A stretch of DNA of 64,000 bases from contig NZ_CP034539.1 of the NCBI RefSeq assembly GCF_003963535.1, forward strand, positions 8,060,001 through 8,124,000, written 5' to 3'. The DNA comes from Streptomyces cyaneochromogenes (GTDB lineage Bacteria; Actinomycetota; Actinomycetes; Streptomycetales; Streptomycetaceae). Both the position numbers and the translations under genes were made by a program. Below the pieces are notes generated by a model. It did no database searches, had not been told where the DNA came from, and saw only the letters and a list, made by a program, of their open reading frames with translations. This document shows, in pieces, positions 31,820-39,329 of the stretch (within the stretch, counting starts at the first letter, position 1; every line of letters begins with the position of its first letter).

Positions 31820-32935
31820 ATGAGCCGCGATCACGATCTGCCCGAAGTCCTCGGCCGCAGACTGCTGTTGAGGGGCGCCGTAGCCGCCGGCGCCCTGACC
31901 GCCGCCTCGGCCGTCCCCGGCGTCGCCCACGCCGCCGTCCCCGCCGCACCCCCGAAGGCGGCCCCCTACGTGAACCCCCTCGTCCAGCAGCGCGCCGACC
32001 CCCACATTCACCGCCACACCGACGGGCACTACTACTTCACGGCCACCGCCCCCGAGTACGACCGGATCATCCTGCGCCGCTCCCGCACCCTGAACGGCCT
32101 GTCCACGGCCGACGAGTCGGTCATCTGGCGGGCCCGCGAGACCGGCGACATGGGCGCGCACATCTGGGCCCCGGAACTCCACCGCATCGGCGGCAAGTGG
32201 TACATCTACTTCGCCGCCGCGCCCGCCGAGGACGTCTGGCGGATCCGCATCTGGGTGCTGGAGAACTCCCACCCCAACCCCTTCAAGGGCACCTGGGTGG
32301 AGAAGGGCCAGGTCAAGACGGCCTGGGAGACCTTCTCCCTCGACGCCACCACCTTCACCCACCGTGGCACCCGCTACCTGTGCTGGGCGCAGCACGAGCC
32401 CGGGATGGACAACAACACCGCGCTGTTCCTGTCCGAGATGGCGAACCCGTGGACACTGACGGGGCCTCAGATACGGCTGACCACCCCCGAGTACGACTGG
32501 GAGTGCATCGGCTACAAGGTGAACGAGGGCCCCTACGCCCTCAAGCGCAACGGCCGGATCTTCCTCACCTACTCGGCCTCCGCCACCGACCACCACTACT
32601 GCGTCGGCATGCTGACCGCCGACGCCGACAGCGACCTGATGGATCCGGCCACCTGGTCCAAGTCGCCGACTCCGGTCTTCACCACCAACGACACCACCAA
32701 GCAGTACGGCCCCGGCCACAACTGCTTCACCGTCGCCGAGGACGGCCGCACCGACGTCCTCGTCTACCACGCCCGCCAGTACAAGGACATCGTCGGCGAC
32801 CCACTGAACGACCCCAACCGCCACACCCGCATCCAGAAGCTCGGCTGGAACCCGGACGGCACCCCGAACTTCGGTATACCCGTGGCAGACACGGCGGCGG
32901 ACACGACCGCCGGGACCGTGAAGGGGAGTGTGTGA
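31820..32935 (+). CDS. GH43-family exported glycoside hydrolase (alpha-L-arabinofuranosidase-like)
   Basis: A 371-residue enzyme, ATG 31820 with GAGAGG upstream. A Tat leader (GRRLLLRGAVAAGALTAASAVPGVAHA) indicates export. The five-bladed propeller shows the GH43 catalytic residues: general base Asp in QQRADPHIHRH (about 55), the WAPELHRIGGKWYIYF blade, and the acid Glu in VNEGPYALKR (about 233). It most resembles arabinofuranosidases. The next gene starts one base after its stop, so the two are translated together. It opens a cluster of pectin/arabinogalactan enzymes. Confidence 0.9.
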   Translation: MSRDHDLPEVLGRRLLLRGAVAAGALTAASAVPGVAHAAVPAAPPKAAPYVNPLVQQRADPHIHRHTDGHYYFTATAPEYDRIILRRSRTLNGLSTADESVIWRARETGDMGAHIWAPELHRIGGKWYIYFAAAPAEDVWRIRIWVLENSHPNPFKGTWVEKGQVKTAWETFSLDATTFTHRGTRYLCWAQHEPGMDNNTALFLSEMANPWTLTGPQIRLTTPEYDWECIGYKVNEGPYALKRNGRIFLTYSASATDHHYCVGMLTADADSDLMDPATWSKSPTPVFTTNDTTKQYGPGHNCFTVAEDGRTDVLVYHARQYKDIVGDPLNDPNRHTRIQKLGWNPDGTPNFGIPVADTAADTTAGTVKGSV

Positions 32936-32936
32936 G

Positions 32937-34349
32937 ATGAGACGTGCGTACGCGGTTCTGCTCGCCCTCTGTCTGGCCCTGGCCGCCTCCCTGGCCACCG
33001 CCGGCCCCGCCCAGGCCGCACCCCGGACCGTCACCAACGGCACGCAGTTCACCGACACCTCGGGCAACCCGGTGCACGCCCACGGCGGCGGTGTCCTCAA
33101 GGTCGGCTCGTACTACTACTGGTTCGGCGAGCACCGCAACGCCGACAACACCTTCCGGTACGTGGACGCCTACCGCTCCACCGACTTGAAGAACTGGGAG
33201 TTCAGGAACCACGTCCTGACCCAGTCCAGCGACCCGGAGCTCGCCACCGCCAACATCGAGCGCCCGAAGGTCATGTACAACGCCTCCACGGGCAAGTTCG
33301 TCATGTGGATGCACAAGGAGAACGGCACCGACTACAGCGAGGCCCGCGCCGCCGTCGCCGTCTCCGACACGGTCGACGGCAACTACACCTGGCAGGGCAG
33401 CTTCCGTCCGCTCGGCCAGCACATGTCCCGCGACATCACGGTCTTCGTCGACACCGACGGCACCGGCTACATGATCTCCGCCGCCCGCGAGAACTACGAC
33501 CTCCAGATCTACCGCCTGACCAGCGACTACACCGGCATCGCCGCCCTCGTGGCCGACCCCTGGCACGCCGGCCACCGCGAGGCCCCGGCGCTGTTCAAGC
33601 GGAACGGCGTCTACTTCATGCTGACCTCGGGCGCCACCGGCTGGAACCCCAATCAGCAGCAGTACGCCACCGCCACCAACATCGCCGGCCCCTGGACCGC
33701 GATGACGAACATCGGCGACTCCACGACCTACGGCTCGCAGACCGCGTACGTCCTCCCCGTGCAGGGCACGTCGACCACCTCGTACCTCTACCTGGGCGAC
33801 CGCTGGGGCAACTCCTTCGGCGGCACGGTCAACGACTCCCGCTACGTCTGGCTGCCGCTGACCTTCCCCTCCTCGACCTCGATGTCCATGTCTTGGTCCC
33901 CGGAGGTCACCATCGACACGGCGACCGGATCGATCAGCGGGACGAGCGCCACATACAACACGCTCGTCGCCCGGCACAGCGGCAGGTGCGCCGACGTCAC
34001 CAGTCAGTCGCAGTTCGCGGGCGCCCAGATCAAGCAGTACGACTGCAACAGCGGCAACAACCAGAAGTACTGGTTCAAGTCCGTGGGCAGCGGCTACTAC
34101 CAGCTGATGACCCGGCACAGCTCCCTGTGCGTCCAGGAGAACGCGAGCACGGTCACCCAGGAGAACTGCAACGCCTCCTCGACCGGCCAGCAGTGGTCCC
34201 TCACCGCCACCGGCTCCTACGTGAACGTCGTCTCCCGCGCCACCGGCGAGTGCCTGGACGTGAACGGCGCGTCCACCGCCAACTCCGCCGCGATCATCAC
34301 CTACACCTGCAACGGAGGAACCAACCAGCAGTGGACGCGCGGAATCTGA
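32937..34349 (+). CDS. Exo-beta-1,3-galactanase (GH43_24 type) with CBM13
   Basis: A 470-residue secreted enzyme. The ATG at 32937 follows the previous stop by one base. Signal peptide: AVLLALCLALAASLATAGPAQA. The catalytic propeller (about 30-335) has NPVHAHGGGVLKVGSYYYWFGEHR and ANIERPKVMYN, typical of galactan 1,3-beta-galactosidases, which lack the usual GH43 N-terminal Asp; this protein also lacks it. The C-terminal 130 residues are a ricin-type beta-trefoil (CBM13) with QKYW, QQW and QQW repeats. The enzyme releases galactose and branched oligosaccharides from arabinogalactan-protein main chains. Co-transcribed with the GH43 gene before it. Confidence 0.9.
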   Translation: MRRAYAVLLALCLALAASLATAGPAQAAPRTVTNGTQFTDTSGNPVHAHGGGVLKVGSYYYWFGEHRNADNTFRYVDAYRSTDLKNWEFRNHVLTQSSDPELATANIERPKVMYNASTGKFVMWMHKENGTDYSEARAAVAVSDTVDGNYTWQGSFRPLGQHMSRDITVFVDTDGTGYMISAARENYDLQIYRLTSDYTGIAALVADPWHAGHREAPALFKRNGVYFMLTSGATGWNPNQQQYATATNIAGPWTAMTNIGDSTTYGSQTAYVLPVQGTSTTSYLYLGDRWGNSFGGTVNDSRYVWLPLTFPSSTSMSMSWSPEVTIDTATGSISGTSATYNTLVARHSGRCADVTSQSQFAGAQIKQYDCNSGNNQKYWFKSVGSGYYQLMTRHSSLCVQENASTVTQENCNASSTGQQWSLTATGSYVNVVSRATGECLDVNGASTANSAAIITYTCNGGTNQQWTRGI

Positions 34350-34371
34350 GGCTACGTCAGTAGCCGCCTCA
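34347..34371. terminator. Imperfect hairpin between convergent genes
   Basis: TGAGGCTA (34347-34354) and the TAGC-CGCCTCA arm (34361-34371) form a stem with one bulge. It covers both stop codons of the galactanase and the rhamnogalacturonan lyase genes. Confidence 0.45.
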
Positions 34372-36036
34372 GGCGAGCAGGTCGATCGCGTCGATCGCCG
34401 TGCCCGCGCTGAGATAGCCGGTCGATCCCGAACCGCTCACCACGTTGATCTTCAGCACGTTGTACTGACTGGTGTCCGTGCGCCAGGCACTCGCCGGGAC
34501 GCTGTAGGTGAACGTGTGGTTGTTGCCCCGGTAGGACCCGTTGGTCAGGGACCGGGTGCTCGGCTGGGTGGGCGGGGAGGGGATCGCCGACGTCCAGGTG
34601 TCGTTGACGACGACCTGCGGCCGGCCGTTGGCGTAGGCCGTCGTCACGCCGATGCGCAGGGTGTGCGCGGCGGCGGCCTGGGCGGCGGTCAGCCGGAAGT
34701 ACACCAGCAGACCGCTGTTGACGCCCTTCCAGAGGTAGCAGGGGAAGGCCGAGGTCTCGCTGCCGCTGCCGATCACCACGTTGCCGGTCCAGGCGGCGGC
34801 CCGGACGTCCGACGGGTGGGCGTACGTCATCAGGTCGGCGTTCTTGAAACCGCTCGGCGTGCCCGTCCAGTCGTTGATCCGCCAGATCGCGCTCGCGCCC
34901 GACGGGTCGTTCGTGGAGGGGATCGCGATCGAGTTGAGGGTCGTCGTGCCGCCCGCGGTGACGGTCACCGAGGTGGTGTACACGGCGAGTTCGCTCTTGA
35001 AGACGGTGAGCGTGTACGTCCCCGGCAGGATCCCGGTGACGGAGAAGTAGCCGTCCGAGGAGCGGGCCGAACCCCAGTACTGCGCCGCCGAGTTGGCGAG
35101 CCCCACGGTGTACGGGTACGCCGTGTTCCGCCCGGTGATCCCGACGCCCGCGACCCGGCCCCGGCCGCTCGCCGGGACGTAGCCCGAGATGCCGAGCGAG
35201 TCCGCCCATGAGGTGGTGAGCGTCCCCGGGAACAGCGACGAGGACGGGGCGCCGCCGTCCGTGAGGGCGATGACGTAGGGGCCCTGGAGCCCGAAGCGCT
35301 CGTTCTCGGTCTGGTTCTGCGCGTAGTGCAGGATCTCGTACAGACCGCCGCCGTCCGCGCTCTGATGCCGCAGCAGCGAGCGGTAGAAGGGGCCGCCGGA
35401 GGCCTTCTCGTGGTTGGAGCGGACGATCCACAGGCCGACGCCGCCGGCACTCCAGCCGACGTAGTCGTAGTCGCTGACCCGCAGCTTCGAGTAGTGCTTG
35501 GAGCGGGTCTGGCCGTCGGACTTCGCGAACACGTCCGAGGCCTCGATGGCGGTGGGCGCGTAGGTGTAGGAGTCGGGCTCGTCGTTGAGGAACAGGCCCG
35601 CCTTGACGCGCAGGATGAACCGGGTCGACGCGACCGAGGTGTCGGCCCGGTTGGTCCACAGGTAGATGTTGTTCTCGCCGCTGCGGGCCGCGTAGTAGTG
35701 CCGCAGCGTGCCGTACGCGACCGAGATCAGGATCGTCGAGCCCGACTGCCTGATGGACACGGTGGATGTGCCGAGGCCGGACTCGATGTGCGAGTTCTTG
35801 CCGCCGTAGCCCTGGTACTCCGTGCCGCGGTAGACCAGCGAAGTCAGGTCGCCGTTGGTCTTGCTGACCTTGAAGACGAGGTTGGCGCCGGTGTCGACGA
35901 CGTAGTTCGAACCGTCGTCGCTCCAGCCGAAGGCCGCGGCGGAGGCCGTGCCGCTCAGGGCGGCCGTGCCTGCCGCGGCCGCGGCGCCGAGCACGAAGGT
36001 GCGGCGTCGGACCGGTCTGTTCGCGGATCCGGACAT
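34369..36036 (-). CDS. Rhamnogalacturonan lyase, PL4 family, Tat-exported
   Basis: A 555-residue enzyme, ATG 36036 with AAGGAGG seven bases upstream. The Tat leader is RRRTFVLGAAAAAGTAALSGTASA. Domain order is the usual PL4 order: an N-terminal catalytic beta-sandwich (FGWSDDGSNYVVDTGANLVFKVSKTNGDLTSLVYRGTEYQG at the start, WTNRADTSVASTRFILRVKAG), a middle FnIII-like part (GSFPGYVP-like SGRGRVAG, TVFKSELAVYTTSVTVTAGGTTTLN) and a C-terminal carbohydrate-binding beta-sandwich (WRINDWTGTPSGFKNADLMTYAHPSD). It cleaves rhamnosyl-galacturonate bonds in RG-I by beta-elimination. Palindromes upstream (36129-36147, 36194-36201) probably regulate it together with the divergent acetylesterase. Confidence 0.92.
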   Translation of the reverse strand: MSGSANRPVRRRTFVLGAAAAAGTAALSGTASAAAFGWSDDGSNYVVDTGANLVFKVSKTNGDLTSLVYRGTEYQGYGGKNSHIESGLGTSTVSIRQSGSTILISVAYGTLRHYYAARSGENNIYLWTNRADTSVASTRFILRVKAGLFLNDEPDSYTYAPTAIEASDVFAKSDGQTRSKHYSKLRVSDYDYVGWSAGGVGLWIVRSNHEKASGGPFYRSLLRHQSADGGGLYEILHYAQNQTENERFGLQGPYVIALTDGGAPSSSLFPGTLTTSWADSLGISGYVPASGRGRVAGVGITGRNTAYPYTVGLANSAAQYWGSARSSDGYFSVTGILPGTYTLTVFKSELAVYTTSVTVTAGGTTTLNSIAIPSTNDPSGASAIWRINDWTGTPSGFKNADLMTYAHPSDVRAAAWTGNVVIGSGSETSAFPCYLWKGVNSGLLVYFRLTAAQAAAAHTLRIGVTTAYANGRPQVVVNDTWTSAIPSPPTQPSTRSLTNGSYRGNNHTFTYSVPASAWRTDTSQYNVLKINVVSGSGSTGYLSAGTAIDAIDLLA

Positions 36037-36128
36037 GGGGGTGCCTCCTTCGAGAGGTGTCGAGAGGTGTCGGGTCTCGACGGTTGTGGGGGTGGTGCGG
36101 GTGAGAGCGAGAGTGACAGTTGAATCGA

Positions 36129-36201
36129 TTTCGCGAAAGGGCTTTCGATGGCAGGGGATTGGCAATTCTGTGAAATGAGCCCTAGCTCTAGAAAGCGCTT
36201 G
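36129..36201. promoter_or_regulatory. Palindromes in the shared promoter of the lyase and acetylesterase genes
   Basis: TTTCGCGAAA (36129-36138) and CGAAAGGGCTTTCG (36134-36147) overlap each other and are both perfect palindromes. AAGCGCTT (36194-36201) is a third, with the LacI-type CG centre. They lie 93-165 bp upstream of the lyase start and 57-129 bp upstream of the acetylesterase start, in the right place for LacI-family repression of both genes. Confidence 0.5.
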
Positions 36202-36257
36202 CAGATCGCGGTACGGTCCACCGCCAGGCCTTGTTCGTCCGTGGAGGATTTCGACGC

Positions 36258-37319
36258 ATGAGACGCATGAGACGTTTCAACCTCGCCGTCCTGACGGCGG
36301 TGACGCTGAGCACCGGCCTGCCGGTCCTGTCGGCCGTACCGGCCCAGGCGTACGGCGGGCAGCGCCCCCTCGGCATCGACAACTGCACCGCCACCGCCTG
36401 CCACTTCGACGTCCCGCCCGGCACCTACGACGTGCAGGTCCTCCTCGGCGGCGAGGCCGCGTCGAGCACGAGCGTCACCGGCGAGACCCGCCGCGCCCTG
36501 CTCCCCGAGACGCCCGCCCCGGCAGGTGGGCGCGTCGCCCGCAGCTTCACCGTGAACGTCCGCACCCCCGAGGGCGAACCCACCGGCCCCGACGGAAGCC
36601 CTGGCCTGGACCTTCAACTCGGTGGCGCGGCCCCCGCCCTGGCCGACATCAGGATCACCCCGGCCCGGCACGCCCGCCAGATCTTCCTCGTCGGCGACTC
36701 CACGGTCTGCGACCAGCCCGGCGACCCGTACTCCGGCTGGGGCCAGCGGCTCCCGCGGTACCTCCGCAAGGGCGTGTCCGTCGCCAACTACGCGGATTCC
36801 GGGGAGAGTACCGTCACCTATCTGGGGAACCCGCGGCTGTGGGCCACCGTCCAGCCGCAGATCCACCCCGGCGACCTGGTCCTGATCCAGCTCGCCCACA
36901 ACGACAAGACGACCGACGAGGCGACCTACCGCGCCAACCTCGAAACCCTGGTGGCGGGCGTCCGGGAGAAGGGCGGCCGGCCGGTCCTCGTCACCCCGGT
37001 CGTGCGCCGCTGGTTCAACGCCGACGGCACGCTGAACAACAACACGGCTCTCCTCGTGAACGGCCTGGGCGTGGACCACCCCGCCGTCCTCCGCTCGGTC
37101 GCCGCCGCCCACGACGTCCCCCTGATCGACCTCACGGCGAAGACCAAGGCGCTGGTGGAGTCCCTGGGCGTCGAGGCCTCCAAGGCCCTGTACCTCTACG
37201 ACGAGAAGCGGGACAACACCCACACCTCGGTGCACGGAGCCACGGTGTACGCGGGCCTGGTCCGTGACGAACTCGCGGCCCTGCGTCTGGTGCCGCAGGG
37301 CACGGTGCGGGTGGGATGA
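36258..37319 (+). CDS. Rhamnogalacturonan acetylesterase (SGNH hydrolase, CE12 type)
   Basis: A 353-residue secreted enzyme. The first ATG at 36258 has GGAGG 10 bases upstream; an ATG nine bases later is possible. A signal peptide (LAVLTAVTLSTGLPVLSAVPAQA) precedes an extra beta-rich region (about 30-135, CHFDVPPGTYDVQVLLGG), then the SGNH core: block I FLVGDSTVC with Ser, block III LAHND, and the Asp-His pair in NTHTSVHG. It removes acetyl groups from galacturonate in RG-I, helping the lyase. Divergent from the PL4 lyase, which is the expected partner. Confidence 0.9.
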   Translation: MRRMRRFNLAVLTAVTLSTGLPVLSAVPAQAYGGQRPLGIDNCTATACHFDVPPGTYDVQVLLGGEAASSTSVTGETRRALLPETPAPAGGRVARSFTVNVRTPEGEPTGPDGSPGLDLQLGGAAPALADIRITPARHARQIFLVGDSTVCDQPGDPYSGWGQRLPRYLRKGVSVANYADSGESTVTYLGNPRLWATVQPQIHPGDLVLIQLAHNDKTTDEATYRANLETLVAGVREKGGRPVLVTPVVRRWFNADGTLNNNTALLVNGLGVDHPAVLRSVAAAHDVPLIDLTAKTKALVESLGVEASKALYLYDEKRDNTHTSVHGATVYAGLVRDELAALRLVPQGTVRVG

Positions 37320-37320
37320 G

Positions 37321-37360
37321 CCCCTGGGGCGTCCTGACCGGAACCGGGGCGCCCCAGGCC
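37321..37360 (+). terminator. Hairpin after the acetylesterase gene
   Basis: CCTGGGGC (37323-37330) pairs with GCCCCAGG (37351-37358) around a 20-nt loop. It directly follows the stop codon. The next gene starts only 30 bp further, so the hairpin may attenuate rather than end transcription. Confidence 0.5.
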
Positions 37361-37389
37361 TGACCTTCACGAAGCCGGAAAGAGAACCG

Positions 37390-39078
37390 ATGGACCTGCC
37401 CCGGGACGACCGCACCCTCAGCCCGCACACCGGCTACACCCGAGCCCACTGGGAGGCGGCCGCCGACGCCCTGCTCGCCGCGGTGGAGCCGTACGCCACC
37501 GAGGGCCGCGCCCTCTACCACTTCCCCGGCGACCACGGGAGCTGGTCCGGGCGTCTCTCCGACGGCCTGGAGGGATACGCCCGTACGCTCCTCCTGGCGG
37601 CCTTCCGCCGCGACGAGACAGCCCTTCAGCGGTACGCGGACGGACTCGCGGCCGGCGTCTCGGGCGTCTGGCCCCGGATCGAGGACCGCGGCCAGCCCCT
37701 GGTCGAGGCGGCGTCGATCGCGCTCGCGCTGCGGCTGACCCGGCCGCTGCTGTGGGACCGCCTGGACGACCGGGTGCGGCAGCGCGCGGCGGACTGGCTC
37801 GGCGACGCCCTGACCGCCGAGGCCTGGCCCTGCAACTGGGAGTTGTTCCCGGTGACGGTGGGCGGCTTCCTGGCGGAGATCGGACACGAGACCGAGGAGT
37901 CCCGCAAGGCGATCGACCGGGGCCTGGAGCGCATCGAGGACTGGTACGTCGGCGGCGGCTGGTACACGGACGGCGACGGCCGCAAGTACGACTACTACAA
38001 CGGCTGGGCGATGCACCTCTACCCGGTGCTGCACGCCTGGCTGGCGCAGGACGAACGGCTCCTGGACCTGTACGGCGGCCGGCTCTCCCGCCACCTGGAG
38101 GACTACGCCCGCCTGTTCGGCGGCGACGGCGCCCCCATGCACCAGGGCCGCTCCCTGACCTACCGTTTCGCGACCACCGCCCCCCTGTGGCTCGGTGCCC
38201 TGACGGGACGTACGCCGCTCGCTCCGGGCGAGACGAGGCGGCTGGCCTCCGGCGCCCTGAAGTACTTCCTGGAGCGGGGCGCGGTGAACGCCGACGGACT
38301 CCTCACCCTCGGCTGGCACGGCCCCGACGAGGCGGTCCTGCAAGGCTATTCGGGCCCGGCGTCCCCGTACTGGGCGAGCAAGGGCTTCCTCGGCCTGCTC
38401 CTGCCGGCGGACCACGAGGTCTGGACGGCCGCCGAGGAGCCCGCCCCGGCCGAGCGTACGGACGCGGTCACCGCGATCGCCGCCCCCAACTGGCTTCTGC
38501 AGTCCACGAGTTCGGACGGCGTCGTCCGCCTCCACAACCACGGCAGCGAGGACGTCCGCTACGACCCGTACTACACCCGCCTCGCCTACTCGACGCTGAC
38601 GCGGCCCGCACCGGCGTACGACAACAGCGTGATCCTCGGCCACGACCCGAGCCGTACGGACATCGTGCCGCTGGGCGTTGGGGAGGGCTGGGCGGCGTCG
38701 CGGCACTCGGCGGGCGGCGGCGCCCGGGTGACCAGCCTCGTGCTCGCGCAGGGGGCCGTGGAGGTGCGGGCGCACCTGGTGGCGGGGGCCGAGGCGGGGA
38801 CGCCGGTGAGGATCACCGGCTGGGCCTGCCGGGACGGTGTGCGCGCGGAGATCCGGCCGGTCGCGGGCCTGGCCAACGACCTCACCGGCGCCACCGGCGA
38901 CGGCCCGACCCTCTTCGTCGCCCTCGCCCGCCTCACGGCCGAACCGGACCCCGCACCGCTGGGCGGCCTGGTGACCGTACGCGTGGACGACGAAGGCACG
39001 ATCCACGTCCGCTGGAGCGACGGGCGGGAGATCCGCGCACGCCTGGCGGACGGCGACGGTGTCAGCGTGCGAGCCTGA
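37390..39078 (+). CDS. DUF2264 protein, GH154-type glycoside hydrolase
   Basis: A 562-residue protein, start ATG 37390. No signal peptide, so it probably acts in the cytoplasm on imported oligosaccharides. DUF2264 signatures are SGRLSDGLEGYARTLLLAAFRRD, WAMHLYPVLHAWL, GAPMHQGRSLTYRFATTAPLWLGAL and GYSGPASPYWASKGFLGLLLP. The (alpha/alpha)6-barrel family DUF2264 corresponds to GH154, in which beta-glucuronidase activity has been described. That activity fits arabinogalactan-protein side chains, which carry glucuronate, and so matches the galactanase in the same cluster. It lies 70 bp after the acetylesterase. Confidence 0.85.
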   Translation: MDLPRDDRTLSPHTGYTRAHWEAAADALLAAVEPYATEGRALYHFPGDHGSWSGRLSDGLEGYARTLLLAAFRRDETALQRYADGLAAGVSGVWPRIEDRGQPLVEAASIALALRLTRPLLWDRLDDRVRQRAADWLGDALTAEAWPCNWELFPVTVGGFLAEIGHETEESRKAIDRGLERIEDWYVGGGWYTDGDGRKYDYYNGWAMHLYPVLHAWLAQDERLLDLYGGRLSRHLEDYARLFGGDGAPMHQGRSLTYRFATTAPLWLGALTGRTPLAPGETRRLASGALKYFLERGAVNADGLLTLGWHGPDEAVLQGYSGPASPYWASKGFLGLLLPADHEVWTAAEEPAPAERTDAVTAIAAPNWLLQSTSSDGVVRLHNHGSEDVRYDPYYTRLAYSTLTRPAPAYDNSVILGHDPSRTDIVPLGVGEGWAASRHSAGGGARVTSLVLAQGAVEVRAHLVAGAEAGTPVRITGWACRDGVRAEIRPVAGLANDLTGATGDGPTLFVALARLTAEPDPAPLGGLVTVRVDDEGTIHVRWSDGREIRARLADGDGVSVRA

Positions 39079-39329
39079 GCCGCCGCGGGAGTCCGCTGCC
39101 GACGGCCGCACCCATCACGCCGAACGGCAGCAGGCCCCAGGCGGGGACGAGGACGAGGACCCAAACACGGCGTCGGTGACGTTCGCGCACAGGGGGTAGA
39201 GGTTCTCGCCTCCAGCAGGGTGCCCGTCACCGTGCTCCACACCGTCGTCCGCACGCCCGCCCGGCAGGACCGGCACACCGCGGCGGCGACCGCCGAGCCC
39301 AGAATGGGGCAGGGGAGGATGGGGATCAT
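39062..39329 (-). pseudogene. Possible frameshifted small membrane protein
   Basis: The minus strand gives, in three successive frames, MIPILPCPILGSAVAAAV and VWSTVTGTLLE, then GENLYPLCANVTDAV, then VLVLVPAWGLLPFGVMGAAVGSGLPRRLRLAR with a stop at 39062-39064. Read as one chain this looks like a small membrane protein with two frameshifts. It overlaps the 3' end of the GH154 gene and the 5' end of the next gene. Weakly supported. Confidence 0.35.
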
